Source of the DNA: Zantedeschia hybrid cultivar
Lineage: Eukaryota > Streptophyta > Magnoliopsida > Alismatales > Araceae
DNA: 64,000 nucleotides
Assembly (NCBI GenBank): GCA_030544215.1
Contig: JARZZO010000013.1
Location: 28,317,229 to 28,381,228, forward strand
Direction: 5' to 3'
Shown here: positions 1 to 12,200 of the stretch, one piece after another
How the letters are laid out: each line of letters begins with the position of its first letter
Numbering within the stretch: the stretch's first letter is position 1
Made by a program: the position numbers and the translations under genes
The notes under the pieces: model-generated
Seen by the model: the letters and a program-made list of their open reading frames with translations, nothing else
What the model was told of the DNA's origin: nothing
Database searches by the model: none

Positions 1-116
1 AGAAAAAAGAACTCAATATATGTCCACTAAGATAGTAGACGTAACATGCAACACAGGACCCTCTCAGCACAAAATAAAAACCCCAAAAGGAAAAATCTAT
101 CTTCACAAACACCCTA

Positions 117-578
117 TCAAGTAAAGACAGATTTCCATCGTACAAGTTTGGAAATAATTATAGAGTCTGAGTTTTTAACCCGATGTCTTCTAAAATTCCA
201 TTCTTGAAAATAGAAGATGCAATTCCCAATAATCCCTGCTAGACATGTAAACTGGTTGTTAAACATCCTGGAGTTTCTCTCTCTCCAGATGGCCCACAAC
301 ATAACAGGTAGCAAAGAATCCCAAACTTTATGTTCTTGCTTAAATGGACAAATTTGTTTCCAGGTAGAAAACAAAGTGCCAACCGACTGAAAGCAACCTT
401 GATTCCTGCCTAAAAAATTGAAAAAGGCCTTCCAGATAACATCCACAATGCCACAGTTGATGAATAAATGATCCAATGTCTCAACGAAAATTACACAGAA
501 TGAACAAAGTCTTTTATCTTGAGTCAAGAACCTAAGTTTATCACCCGTAGGTAGTTTGCCCCAAGCCACTTTCCACAA
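117..578 (-). pseudogene. LINE C-terminal zinc-binding region (zf-RVT)
   Basis: The 153-residue frame starts with WKVAWGKLPTGDKL and has a C..C...(8)HLF..C arrangement, the zf-RVT signature that closes ORF2 of plant L1 elements, followed by LWAIWRERNSRMF, a very common C-terminal motif. It belongs to the same element as the RT at 831-2498 but is separated from it by frame disruption. Sequence below 117 looks like 3' UTR. Confidence 0.82.
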
Positions 579-830
579 AAAAAAATTGATTTTAATTGAG
601 AAGGATTTATGTCAAACTTGAGAAACCCAACTAACCTTGACTCCTCCTGAGGATAAAATATTCACTGCAGATCTGACCAAAAATAAGCCTTTTGAGTCCC
701 ATCTATAACATTTGATGTCTTCCCTCTCATTTAATCCAAGAAAGCCTTGGAGTAACTGATTAAGCTGAAAGAATTCCCTTTCTTCTTCTACAAGGAAATT
801 TCTATAGAATCTAAAATCCCAGAACTTCCC

Positions 831-2498
831 TTAAGATGAAGAAATATGCAACTCACTGATAAGTGCACTTTTACTAGCTGCAAGAATGTATAGATTTGGA
901 AATCTATCCTTGAAAGCTCTCCCCTCCTTCCAAGTATCTTCCCAAAATTTAACGGTTTGACCATTACCCACAACAATGGAAGTGGAGCAATTATAGAAGT
1001 CCAAATTATGTATAATATGATTCCACACATTTGACGCCGAACCTCTCATCTGAAAACCGTTAATCCATCTTTCATTGTGTAAAAGATATTTGCTTTGAAT
1101 GATTCTAGCCCAAATGGAATGATCATCCCTTTCAACTCTCCACATCCATTTTATCAGAAAAGCTTGATTAATATTCCGGATTGAAACTAAACCTACTCCC
1201 CCTTCCTCAATATTCCTACAAACAAAATCCCATCTAATATGATGACCTCCTTTCACTTCTAGCTTTTTACCTTTCCAAAAGAAAGCTGCTTTAATTGCCT
1301 CCAACTTCTTGCACACAGTTTTAGGGATAGCAAAGATAGATAGAAAATAATTAGCCAAGATAGATAGCACTGTTTTGGATAAAATCCATCTCCCCCCTGG
1401 AGAAAGAAGGGAACCTTTCCATCCCTGAAGCTTAAATTCAAACCTCTTGATCAGATAATTCCAATGAGAGCATTTAAGCTTCCTATCTAAAAGGGGAAGC
1501 CCGAGATATGTAATAGGAAAAGAAACAGATTGCATATTAATCAAATCTGAAATCTCTGTCTGTTTCTCCTCTGAAACATTACCTTCCACCATTTCCCTCT
1601 TAGAGAAGTTAACTTTGAGCCCAGTAACAGCTTCAAAGATTTTCAGCAAAATCTTCAAATTGACAATCTTATCTATCATCATGGAAGAGAACAGAATAGT
1701 ATCGTTTGCATATTGAAAGTGAGAAATCTCTTCTTCCATTCTTCTAATCTTGATACCTTCAATAATATGACAGTCATTGACTCTATTCCGCATGGAACTC
1801 ATGATCTGACCCACCATAATAAATAAAAGTGGTGATAATGGATCACCTTGCCGCAGACCACGTGAGCTACCAAAGTAGCCATATGCAGCTCCATTAATTA
1901 AAGTGGAGAATTTTGTTGTCCCAATACAGCAAGCTATCCAGTCTATCCATTTTTTATTAAAGCCCATCAGCTGCATAACCCGGTACAAGCATTCCCAATT
2001 TAATCTATCAAAGGCCTTTTCAAAGTCAATCTTGTATACCAAACATTCCTTTTTCCTACTCTTTTGATCATGAATACACTCATGAGCTGCCATGAAATTG
2101 TCAAGTATAAATCTGCCCTGAATAAAAGCTGCTTGATTCGAGTCTATCACCTTCCCAATCACAAGCTTCAGTCTAGAAGCCAAAGTTTTAGTGATGATTT
2201 TGTAACTTCCATTTAGTAAACTAATAGGCCCGAAGTCTGCATTTTCTTTCTTAGGAATAAGCACAAAAAATGTTGAATTGAGACACTTTATCTTCCAAGG
2301 TCTCCTTTCAAATTCTTCAACCGCTGCCATAATATCAGCCTTGATGACTTTCCAAAAATGATGGTAGAATCCCATTGAGAAACCATCTGGTCCCGAAGAT
2401 TTATGAGCATCCATACTGAATACAGCTTCTTTAATTTCCATTTCAAAGAAACGTCTAATAAGATTTTCAGCCTCCTGTTCTGAAATCTGGTTGAACAA
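831..2498 (-). pseudogene. LINE reverse transcriptase with a mutated active site
   Basis: About 555 open codons with the plant L1 RT blocks in order: SSGPDGFS near residue 35, a PISLLN...SYKIITKTLASRLK block, AAFIQGRFILDN, KIDFEKAFDRLNW (first catalytic Asp), RGLRQGDPLSPLLF, then FQYANDTILF where FQYADDTILF is expected. The second of the paired catalytic aspartates is therefore Asn, which should abolish polymerisation even though the frame is long and open. C-terminal thumb-like motifs (YLGLPL and a GGRWILSKTVLSI-type block) are present. The preceding endonuclease and following zinc segment are in other frames. Confidence 0.88.
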
Positions 2499-2682
2499 AT
2501 TACAATTAATCTATGGTCTCCATTCCTCTTCTTCTTTGAACAAATCCTCAAAGTATTTTGCTGCAGCTGTCCCTTTGTCTTGATCCTCCTGTAAAAAATG
2601 ATTCTCAACCTTCACAACCTTCAGATGGTCTATTTGATTTCTTCTTTTTTTCCCACTAGCCATTACATGAAAATAAGGAGTG

Positions 2683-3706
2683 TTATTGTCTCCCTCCTTT
2701 AACTTGCTTCCACTTAATCTCTTCTTTTAGGGACCAATCAAGATATTGCTTTTTCTTTTTTAACTCCCACAATAAACAGTCATCCTTAGATAGCAAATTA
2801 TGATCAAACTTAATTTGAAATTCCTCAATCTCTCTGAATAAATCTTTGTGAATCCTAGCTGCATCTCCAAGGGTGCACTCACTCCAAGCTCTCATCTTGT
2901 TCTTTAACCATTTGAGTTTTGTAGCCATATTGTAACAAGCATTTGATTGAGTAGGGGCTTCTTTCCACCAAGGGGATACTAGGTCAAAAAAACCTTCATG
3001 TTTCAACCAAGCCAACTCGAATCTGAAAAGTCTATTGTTGTTCCTCTTATTATCTCCAACTGAAATTAGAAGAGTATGGTCTAATAAAACTCTAGGTAAC
3101 CCTTTCAAAGAAAAATTTCTGAATTGTTGCCGTGCTGGATTGATGAACAATCTATCAATTCTTGATTTGGATCTAGCATTGGACCAAGTGTATTGTTGTG
3201 GAGTTCACTTTAATATGATTACATGCATTAACCCAATCTCCAAACAAGTCCATTTTGGAATTCCAGTCTACCTGGTTTTCTCTTTCCCCTCCTACACACC
3301 ATGCATCTGAACATGTTGTATGCAAACTCAGTAGTTCATTGAAGAACTCTTATTTCTCACTGATATTCTGAGGCCCATACACTCATGTAAATGTCCAAAG
3401 AACATTTTTCTTTTTGAAAATAAGATCAACTGATATACTGAAGGCACCCATCCTGGTACTACACCATTGAAGAGCATTCTGATCCCACATTAGCAAAATT
3501 CCCCCACTCAGACCATCGGCTGGTTTTGCTGCCCATCCATTGAGTTTGCTTGCTCCTAGGCTTTTAATCAAATCTTCATCCTTCTCCGCACCCTTGGTTT
3601 CTTGTAAACATAAAAGTTGTACATTATATAGGTAGATCAAAGATCTAACTTCCCTTCTTTTCTCATTGCCATTCAAACCTCTGATATTCCAGCTAACAAA
3701 ATTCAT
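2683..3706 (-). pseudogene. LINE apurinic-type endonuclease domain
   Basis: The frame begins MNFVSWNIRGLNG, the classic start of plant LINE endonucleases, with the Asn of NIRG and the Glu of LCLQETKG as metal-binding residues. The continuation, seen through two in-frame stops near 3350-3385, carries VYGPQN. A second open part (2683-3150) carries the late motif PRVLLDH, in which the usual Ser of the SDH motif is Leu, followed by an FRFE...WL..EGF block typical of the endonuclease-RT linker. The domain would nick target DNA for target-primed reverse transcription. The stops make this copy inactive. Confidence 0.8.
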
Positions 3707-3957
3707 GTAAAGATAACATTTTTACCTTTTTCACAACCTTTTCTAGGCCTCAATCCTTCAAACTGAGCATTCTGTTGAAGAAAAGCCAACTCTCTTGAGA
3801 CAATTTGAGCTCCACTGCCACTACCTTTCCTGTTAGATCTTGTTGCTAGATTCAGATCCCTTCTGATTTTTCTCAAAAATTTTCTAACCACATCCTCTTT
3901 GCCGGAAAAAGAGATACCAACTAGGCCACCAATATAATTAAAGCTTATGTATCTCAT
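3703..3957 (-). pseudogene. Open frame just upstream of the LINE endonuclease
   Basis: This 84-residue open stretch ends four bases inside the start of the endonuclease frame. It is basic and low-complexity (Arg, Lys, Ser and Gly rich around residues 30-50), like the linker between ORF1 and ORF2 of plant LINEs. No zinc knuckle is visible. It is most simply the tail of ORF1 or the 5' leader of ORF2 in this degraded copy. Confidence 0.4.
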
Positions 3958-4069
3958 GCTTCAAATCTCCAGCATGAGATGCTAGATATGCTTCTTAGAT
4001 CTGCAAGAGTGTACAGATCGAGACAAAGTAAAAGGAAGTTGAGAGCTAAAAAAAATTAACCTGAGATTT

Positions 4070-5145
4070 ATGGAAAAGTTGTACATGTTGTGGGACAGCG
4101 AATCTCAGGATGAGCTCATGAGGCTTAATGGAACTCAATAATGGTTATTTTATTATATATGTTATTAAGAATATAATAAATCATACATTGACAGAGGAGG
4201 AACAAGCATTGTTCCATTGGTTTAACAAATAAATGATTAATTTTAAAATCAATCAATAGTTCATAGATTCTTGATATGACATGTCATAAGATAAAAGTTC
4301 ACAAATCTCATGAAGTAAAAGAAAAGTGTAAATCAAAGTCATGGTCATCCATATTGTGAATCATATGCAACAAGTGAATCATATCTTATGGGAATGGTTA
4401 ACCCGTTCTCCGTTTATTGGAAATGGAGATAGAGCCGTGGATTTATTGAAGCTTGTACATGTTGATATACATTGTTCAATATCCACTTAGGCTTTATATA
4501 GTTACTCTTATTTCATATTCCTTAATTATGACTTCTCTACGGATTCAGTTGTGTGTACTTGTTGAAGTACAAGTCGAAACATTTGAGAAGATTAAAAGAT
4601 TTAAGAATAAAAGGGAGTGACAAATTTGAAAAAGTATTAAAATTTTTCGATTTGATCGAGGAGATGAATACTTGAATACGGAATTCACACAAGCCCGGAG
4701 GATAATGGAGTCCTCTCTCAATTGACTTATGTTAATACGCCACAGTTGTATGGTGTATTTAAAGAAGAATCGCACCATATTAGCTAGCGTGATATATGAT
4801 AAGTTTGCCTATTTTTTCATTTCCTTAATGGTTTAGCATAAGATGCCTATCCATCAGATAATATTTCGATTAAATAAATGTATAACTATCCATATGAGAT
4901 ATAGAGTGGAAAGAAGTCAGACTTTAAGTATGTTAAAATCAGGCGAAGTCCAGCCCATGTGATAAGACATGATCTAAGGAAGCTGGAATCAGAGACAAAT
5001 AAATGTAGATTTGTGATACATATCTAAGATATTATTTCTATCAGTCGAGCAATAAAAGTGTTGCTAATAAAACTATCTTCTATGAAGAAGAACGTGTTCT
5101 TAGAGAAGACAGTGGGAGCTGGATAGAACTTGATTTTAAACAATG
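4070..5145 (+). pseudogene. Ty1/copia pol fragment, heavily decayed
   Basis: Plus-strand translation in several frames gives recognisable copia pieces in the right order. Near 4395-4470 is a segment reading TRSPFIGNGDRAVDLL then LVHVDIH, equivalent to the end of the GAG-pre-integrase domain and the start of integrase. Near 4675-4760 is GVLSQLTYVNTPQ, equivalent to the integrase SQLTPPYTPQ.NGV region. Near 4940-5140 are KCRFVIHI then YYFYQSSNKSV and EDSGSWIEL, equivalent to the integrase C-terminal region. Stops and indels are frequent. The homologous segments of the minus-strand copia at 55.9-58.2 kb read similarly, so both probably belong to one family. Confidence 0.65.
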
Positions 5146-5150
5146 CAGAT

Positions 5151-5342
5151 TTGTTGTGCTATCCACAAGACCTGTCATTCTATTTCCAAGGTTAAAACTA
5201 TGGCATGTTGATGTCTTACCACAGGATAGAAAAAACATTGCTCTGTTGTGCTATCCACAAGGGTGGCATCCTACTCTACTGTTGTAACATAACCATGGTA
5301 ACGCTTGAACCATAAATTAGTAGTTTATTGTACTATCTACAA
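5151..5342 (+). repeat. Three copies of a CTATC-loop hairpin
   Basis: At 5151-5169, 5246-5260 and 5328-5342 the core TTGTG-CTATC-CACAA recurs, flanked by TTG on the left and GG on the right. The third copy reads TTGTA-CTATC-TACAA, so both arms changed together and pairing is kept. The same cores with similar flanks occur five times in reverse orientation at 58406-58957, beside a related copia gag. I infer a conserved structural element of the family's RNA, though here it follows integrase-like sequence and not an LTR, so the locus is rearranged. Confidence 0.65.
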
Positions 5343-5529
5343 GGCCACTAAGGTTCTGGGGGACAAAACTATGTTTAAACATTGCCAGTACACAAGTTAA
5401 CACTGGATCATAAGATGATCCCCTTTGTATGGAACCTATCATTACATACAATTAAAAGCGACATAGGTCCTTTAGAGTTCTCCTGACAGCCAAATAAATA
5501 TGTTTGACATATCAAAGATCACAGAAATA

Positions 5530-6665
5530 TTTGTGTGTGTGACCCTTTAAGCCCAAATACCAGTCCGATTTTTGACCCCAATAACATTTCATTGACTTAC
5601 AGTAATTAATTAATATCGTATACCTAATTAATTACTTAACCGAATTAACATCTCATATAAATTCACTGGACTTTTGATCAATTTGGGTGCTAAGCAACAG
5701 CGCATAATCTCGAAAGATAATGAGATTAAGCAACCCACTCATAGAACTTTTCTGTTTACAGTTATCGCGTGACTATAATCTTTTATTCGGATAATGCTCT
5801 CGAGTCAACCTAAGGCATGGTCAACTGTCAAACCATAGATGGTCAACTCACTTAGATTAGATGCCGCTGCACAATATCTGAAAACACCCTGATATTGTTT
5901 CCACTCTGTCTAGAGACTCCCGCACATCTTTCCTAGAACATTCCCTCTCTAATTATCTGAAAGCGAATGATCCCTTATTGAACACACAATCACCTTCGAA
6001 GGTCTTCGCTGGACCTGAGACATCAAAGACACATCGTCGGTGGACTTGAGACACTAAAGACACCTTGTGGTTGGTCTTTGGACCCGAGACACCGAAGACA
6101 CCTTGTCGGTGGACTTCTAGGCTTAATCTTGACTTACGAATCCCTATCCACGGGATTCTTAGTAGTTAAGGATTAGGTCCAACGAAGACCTTCAAAAGTA
6201 ATTGCATGTTCAATAGGAGATCATTCACTCTGAGGTAATTAGAAAGAGAATGTTCTAGAAAAGATGCGTTGGAGTCTCAATATCAAAAGAGATGTTTTCT
6301 GAAATTGTACAATAGTATTTGATCTAAGTGAGTTGACCATCTAGGATTTAATAATTGACCATATTCTAGATTTGACTTGAGAGCATTGCACGAATGAAGG
6401 ATTATAGCCACAGGGTAACTGTGAACAGAAAGATTTCATGAGTGAGTTGCTTAACCCCATCACCTTCAGGAATTATGCGGTGTTGCTTGACACCCAACAT
6501 GAATGGAAGTCCGGCCGAATTTACATGAGATGTTAATTCCGTTAAATAATTAATTAGATATGTAATATTAATTAATTACTGTAAGTCAATAAAGTATTAT
6601 TGGACTTAACAAGCCAACAATCGGAATGGTACTTGGGCCTAAATAGTCGCACACACAAAGATTCT
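5530..6665. repeat. Inverted duplication of copia LTR sequence
   Basis: The left arm (about 5530-6015) and right arm (about 6175-6660) are diverged reverse complements. For example, a GTGTGTGACCC...CCAAATACCAGTCC block on the left is mirrored by a GGTACTTGGGCC...GTCGCACACAC block on the right, and TTCGAAGGTCTTCGCTGGA is mirrored by TCCAACGAAGACCTTC. The spacer of about 160 bases holds roughly three tandem copies of a 36-base unit containing GAGACACC.AAGACACC. Both arms match parts of the LTR at 51797-55892. A transcript through it would fold into a long hairpin. Confidence 0.75.
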
Positions 6666-7150
6666 CAATTGATGGTATTTAAGTGGGTTTTATATCAATC
6701 TAGAGACTTTTATGAAAAGTCGCCTAGTTAATATAAATAAGCACTATGAAGAAACCCTAGGCCAAACTCTAGAGCTCCTCCCGGACGGCCACCCCTCCTC
6801 CTCTCTCTCTGAGCCGTACGCCCCGCACTGGGTGCCCCCTAATGCTCCGCTTCGTTGCTTCCGCTTCCCGATCGTTGGGAGCTCAGCCCGCCGCTGCGGT
6901 CACTACCGCGGAGAAGAGACAACGGCGGTCGCGCCATATCGGACAGGAGAACGAGGACGAATCATCGAACGATGAATGCATGGATATCGATGGAGGTCGG
7001 ACACTTGTGCGGCTAGCGGCATCGCCTCAACAGAACCGACATGGACGGGGATCCGAATCCGTGTATGGTGATGTTCGATCGACCAGATTTTCAATTTAAT
7101 TTTGTTTTGTTAGAAATGGATCAAGAAACGAGCAGGATCGATTTTTTGTT
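6175..7150 (+). mobile_element. Ty1/copia LTR remnant, plus sense
   Basis: Beyond the palindrome arm the similarity to the reverse complement of the 51.8-52.5 kb LTR part continues: a TATA-rich segment (TTTAAGTGGGTTTTATATC near 6670), then a GC-rich leader at 6770-7060 and a GATCCGAATCCGTGTATGG segment near 7050 matching the segment near 51920. The open frames inside (6712-7099) are leader sequence without recognisable protein domains. An internal region matching this orientation is not seen downstream. Confidence 0.55.
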
Positions 7151-7720
7151 CACCGTTTCTTCTGCGTTCTTTGTGGTCTCGCCTCGATCCTTACACTATG
7201 TTCCTCGCTACCTCCCTTAAGAAAACAAAGAAGGGATTGACTCTCATTTACATTAAGAAGGATTCTGTACTGCACATTCTTGCCCCAGACTATGTTACAA
7301 ACAATAGAGGCTAACCCCTCTGCAACCTTCGTCTCCCTTCTAACAATCTTTGCATGCCTAGCATGAAAAATCAGCCACCAGAGTTTTACAGTCCTCCTTA
7401 TGACCCCCCCCCCCCCAACCAAAAAAAAAAAAAAAAGGAAAAAACCAACATCCCAGAGAGGCTCTCCATGCTGTCAGGCAAGTGGTGTATACATTGTAGC
7501 ATGTTAAAAGTCAGCTTGCATACCACCATCAAATAGGGGCTTATCCTGAGAATTAGTGATCGATGCCCTCCTCCTCCCCCACGTTGGCAACAAGTAGTAA
7601 AGATGGTGTCTAACGATGTGGCAAGCCACTCACAAGTGCGCAATCTACCATGGCTAAGTCTCCAAACAAGGATCTGCATCTTAAGGGCCATTGAGGATTC
7701 CAAACATGTCTAGAAAGGGG
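7150..7720 (-). pseudogene. LINE-like C-terminal fragment
   Basis: Minus-strand frames contain LKMQILVWRLSHGRLRTCEW, close to the zf-RVT start of plant LINE or RNase-H retroelements, and further on LWWLIFHARHAKIVRRE, similar to the last part of such proteins. Frames are interrupted and a C10/A15 tract lies at about 7405-7435. It sits 3' of the last recognised EDM2-like exon, presumably in an intron or in disrupted 3' sequence. Confidence 0.4.
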
Positions 7721-8295
7721 AAATGGTCTCCTCTTCTATAAGCCATCTAAGACCAATATCCATTACACAGAACATAATGATAATATGACAACCACCCACA
7801 GATATTCTTGTTCCTTCTCCTTATTCTCTTTCCTTCAAATTTTTCACATGTCCTCTTCCCCCTTCCCCACATCTTTCTCGACTTTGGGCCCTAAGTAGTG
7901 AGGAGTATCAGAAACTAAAATGCTTGAGCACTTTGGGATATCGCAAAGAATAGACAACTGCAAGGACATGACAGTGGGTAACAGATGGGCCTCATCAACA
8001 CACAAGTATGGAATTAATGCTAGCTAAAAACCATGTCTCACAAGAATAATAGGTGGACATTCACATTTCCTGCATGTGCTTGTGTTACCAAGGCAACAGA
8101 CAAAATTGAGGAATTTTTTATAGTGTTCCCATCTTTTTAAGACTCGGAATATCACCATAGACATCAAGAAACAACCACAACAACGACTCACTAAGATACA
8201 AGGATCTAAAAAATTTGGAAACCACTGTGAGCAAATAGCAAAAGAAAGGCGATAATCAGTAAAAAGAGAAGCCAGGCTTAACGGATAACTCAAAC
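7721..8295. other. Sequence after EDM2-like exon 6, unassigned
   Basis: This begins with the donor-like GTTTGAG directly after exon 6 on the minus strand. A minus-strand open stretch at 8024-8200 contains LVSRCCGCF, faintly like the Cys-rich segment expected in the next EDM2 exon, but the following residues do not match, so I do not call it an exon. Otherwise I see no feature. Confidence 0.3.
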
Positions 8296-9238
8296 CTCTG
8301 CACCAGATTCTTTATCGGAATTGCCCAATTTCCCACAAGCAAAACACTGATGTTTCTTATGTACACAATTTGGGCAAAGGAAACCCTGTATAGCCTGCAT
8401 AGTTTAAGAAGAAAGTAAAGAAATCCGTGCTGAAGCAAACTGAACAAACACCAGCACCTAAGGTAACAACAAAGTACATGACACCTACGCGCACTTGTGC
8501 CCTGGTGTAACCAAGAGTTTTACAGTCTGAATCAACACCTGTATCTTTGGTCGCATGAAAGGACCTTAGACATTCTCCTTCACAGCTGCACTCAAAGAAA
8601 AACAAACTTAAAATGTGTGCCTTCGTAGCTAACCAGCATCCATGCTTAGTTAGCATTTAACAATGATGCTTACTATGATAACAAGAAAGCAATGTCATTA
8701 GAAAGTTGACAGGCAATACATAATGTAGACCTTTCTATCAAATACTTATCAAAGCTCAGCAGTGTGTGTCATATTTGAATCTGAGATATGGATGCTTATG
8801 ATAAGAGTAAGGGACTGAGAAAGTTTCTCGGCAGCACAAATAACAAAAGGTTGAAAGACATCAACAAGGAGAAAATGAGACAAAAGTGCATACCACAAAA
8901 GTTCACCTCCATTGTCACAAATAGCGCAGACAGTATCAAAACATTCCACATCTTCATCAGACTCATCCCCATCATTGTTATCAGCCTCCTCAACATCACC
9001 ATCATTAATAAAATCCAATTTCTCAATCTTCTGAACATTCTGAAGGCCCCATTTTGATCATTTAGCCGATTATTCAATATTTTTATTTTGGACAAGACAA
9101 AGAATATTTTATATGAATTCTGATATCCAAATTTGTAGAAGAATCATGTCATATGAAGTTGATCAAGACATCTATTAAAACGCAAACCTTATTTGAAGTG
9201 TTTTGCTTGGGCAGCTCACTAAGAAACTTGAGCAACAG
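8296..9238 (-). CDS. EDM2: EDM2-like exons 3-6, PHD region
   Basis: Exons 9238-9188 (17 codons, FLSELPKQNTSNK), 9030-8894 (acidic linker, then VCAICDNGGEL), 8585-8489 (CEGECLRSFHATKDTG, ending QVR) and 8394-8296 (AIQGFLCPNC, then QCFACGKLGNSDKE) are separated by short introns of 157, 308 and 94 bases. All junctions are GT-AG and in phase. The cysteines and histidine match the first atypical PHD of EDM2. The next exon should follow the donor at 8295 but is not recognisable. Confidence 0.85.
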
Positions 9239-12200
9239 CTGTCAAAATAAAAACACGAAATCATAGCAAAGAAGGTTCAATAACAGAGACAAAATGGAAA
9301 ATAAATCTCTCAGAAAATCAACTAGCGAACATACAATTATTATATGAATAAATACCATTCAACTGGATGTTCCTAAACAGACTTGTTCCTAAACAAACAT
9401 AAAACTTTACTCCATAAAAAATGTGAAATAAATCATATAAGAACTTGTTCTGTAAAAATATGAAATACGTCATATTACTTTACAAAAAATATTTCAAATA
9501 GCTACAGCTAAAGCATAGATATGCACTTCCTAAATGAACAGTACAACAAACAACAGCTGTATGGACCGGTAGAGAGAGAGTCAAAGCATGCAACACCTTC
9601 ATTAAGAAAACATGTGCCTCTTCTGCAGTGTTCAGCCCAAGAATGTGAAGCATTTATTTCTGGCAACACCATTTCAGTAGCTCACTATCAAGTTGGCATT
9701 CCCATTGCCTAATCTCACCCAAGTATGGTCGTATCGGGGGATCCATGTGACTGAGTCAAACAGATTCAATCCAATTTCTTATGAAATTAGACTTTTTTTG
9801 TAGATTATTCAATTTTATGAATAATTGTCAAATAAACGAACTTGTGGTGTGTGTGTGTTTTAGTAATGACATCACTTTAAATCAAATTTGAGAGATTTCT
9901 AACCTATTAATGATTATGTAAGTGTAATAATTTACCTAAAAAATGTCTCTTGATGTAAATGAAATGAACTTAACATCGTACAAAACAAAATTTGATATAA
10001 TGTCAAATCTGATATAAAGTCAACATCAACACCCCTTTACATGTCAAGATTACGAGTTGTTAAGAGTTTGCTTCAAGTCAGTTACGAGTCGGCATGAGTC
10101 GCTTCGAGTTGGTTCGAGTAGCAGTGACTCAGCGAGTCAACATGCATCTATGAGTTGTAAAACCTGAAAAACTGATAAGACTCTTACAAGTCATACCAAG
10201 TTGCACAAAGTCAACAAACCATGATCCAGCCAACCCAGAACATATATATTATATATGCCCTACCATTTGAGTTGCAGCATTAGAAGGTGATAAGAATGTC
10301 TTCATGCATGGTTTGTAAACTCTCCTGGCTAGCATGCATATAAGTTGTTGATACTTGACATCCAAGTCTCTATGACTCACAAGCCACGTCCATTCAGTCC
10401 CCCATTTGAGTACATGACTAAGAAGTAAACCCTCTGTTCGCGAGGGTCTTTCCTAGACCTTCGTCGGGGGGACCCGACCTAGACGCGTCTCTCCTATCGT
10501 CGGATTATTCGGAAATCCATTTTTTTGTTTATCTAGAGAATTATAGGTCGGTTTTATATTTTATTGGACTATGAGAGCTTGGGATTAGCCCTCAGGGAAT
10601 CCGGGACTTCGAATCAAACGAAGATTCGAGTATATGACCTCTCTCCACTGACCTTGGTCAGTGTTAATTACACTGAGCAACTGCTCGGCAACCCTTGATT
10701 AACCGTCCGTATGATGCCCTTAATCATGCAAAACTACTACTATAGACAGCGCATGCATATGCATATGGAGACGTATTTTGAGTTGGATCCTTAACCTCAC
10801 CCCTAGTTCGGAGGTAATTTATTATATGGTTTAGGATTGGCTCATGGTTATTAGGATTGATTCCGAGTTAGGTGGATTAATTCCAAATTATGTGGATTAA
10901 TTCTCAATTTTTAATCCCACAGGGGTTTTTCTGCAATTATCCACTTTCAGGGGTTTTTTATGCAATTATGGGGGTTTTATGAGAGTATAGCAACTTATAA
11001 ACATATAGAAGTGAGTTTTAGAGGTTTTCAAATTTTATGGGAGTTAGGGGATTGATTTTTAAATGTATGAGGGTTTTTTGGTAATTTTACCTTAAGACCA
11101 GATTTTTAAGTCTTAGGGTTCATATTTAAGGATTTTCAGATCATATAGGAAGATATTCTGCTTATGATATGAATTTTAATGTTTTCGGGGTTATATGTGC
11201 AAATATTACTCACAAGGGTATTTTCGTAATTTTATATTTATATATTATGTTCATTATTAATGGTTTATATTCTTTCAGATTTTTAATTCTCTGATTTCTT
11301 ACTGATTTTTATTGATTTTATTCATTTCATTTTCATTTTTTTATGGTTGATTTGATCGATTTAATTAATTAATCAATTGATTATTCATATGAAATTATTT
11401 AGGTTCATTATAATTTTCCACAGATTTTACTGTTTTCTTACAGGTTTTCCTGATTTTTTACTAATTTTCCCTGATTTTTAATTGATTTTTCGGATTTTTA
11501 TTAATTAATTAATTATTATTTATAAATTATCTTTCGGGTTTAGTTATAATTTTTTTATGTAGTTTTCTGAACTCATATTTTATTTGTTTAGGGGGTAAGG
11601 CTAGGAGTTAGGTTGAGGGTGCTCTCAATTTTATTTAGTTTTGAAAAAAAAGAACTATATACATACACGTATTTATTATTGAAATATGATAATTATAAAA
11701 TTTAAATGACACACACATGAGCACATAAATTTCTAATAGTATTTCGGCAGCATTTCGTCTTATAATAAGTCTGTTTTACAAAGAAAATTCGGCAGAACTT
11801 CCCCTTAGGATTGAACCTTAGGAGAGAGCCCTCCGGGACGAAAGAACTCCCAAATTCGCAGCAAATCCGGATTTTAAAAATCCGAATTTGGTCTTCAATT
11901 GGCAGCACTCCCCTCACAATTTCACCACAATCTCCCCCTCATATGTGGGCAGCACTGCAAGCTTGTGGTAGTGTGCACTTGTGTTGTGCTTCATCCCCTT
12001 GAATTGGAGCCTTGAGGTCCTATTTATAGGCCCAATTTTAGGCCCGGTGGGGGGTGCCACCGGATGGAGCAAGGTGGGGGGGAGCCACCGGTTGGGGTCT
12101 CTTTCCTCCCCCATTTTTTTTTATTTATTTTTTTATCAGCCAATGGGGTGGCCAGGGGGGGGGGGTAAGAGTGAGAGTAAATAAAGGAGAGAGGGGGAGG

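Larger units (their letters stand above)
60..3957 (-). mobile_element. Decayed L1-type LINE, ORF2 region
   Basis: Read on the minus strand, the order is a short open stretch, apurinic endonuclease, reverse transcriptase and the C-terminal zinc-binding segment, which is the canonical order of plant L1 LINE ORF2. The frame is broken by several stops and frameshifts, so the copy is dead. No ORF1 (nucleic-acid-binding) domain is recognisable above 3957, so the copy is probably 5' truncated. The 3' end lies near or beyond the left edge. A Ty1/copia fragment on the opposite strand begins about 100 bases upstream of its 5' side. Confidence 0.88.

Noticed and set aside
8024..8200. Possible seventh EDM2-like exon (minus strand, LVSRCCGCF)
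   Set aside because: The Cys/Gly spacing faintly fits the next EDM2 block, but the residues after it do not match and I see no convincing pair of splice sites.
9521..9712. Small gene in the EDM2-like intron
   Set aside because: A 63-codon frame with no domain, no promoter or splice support.
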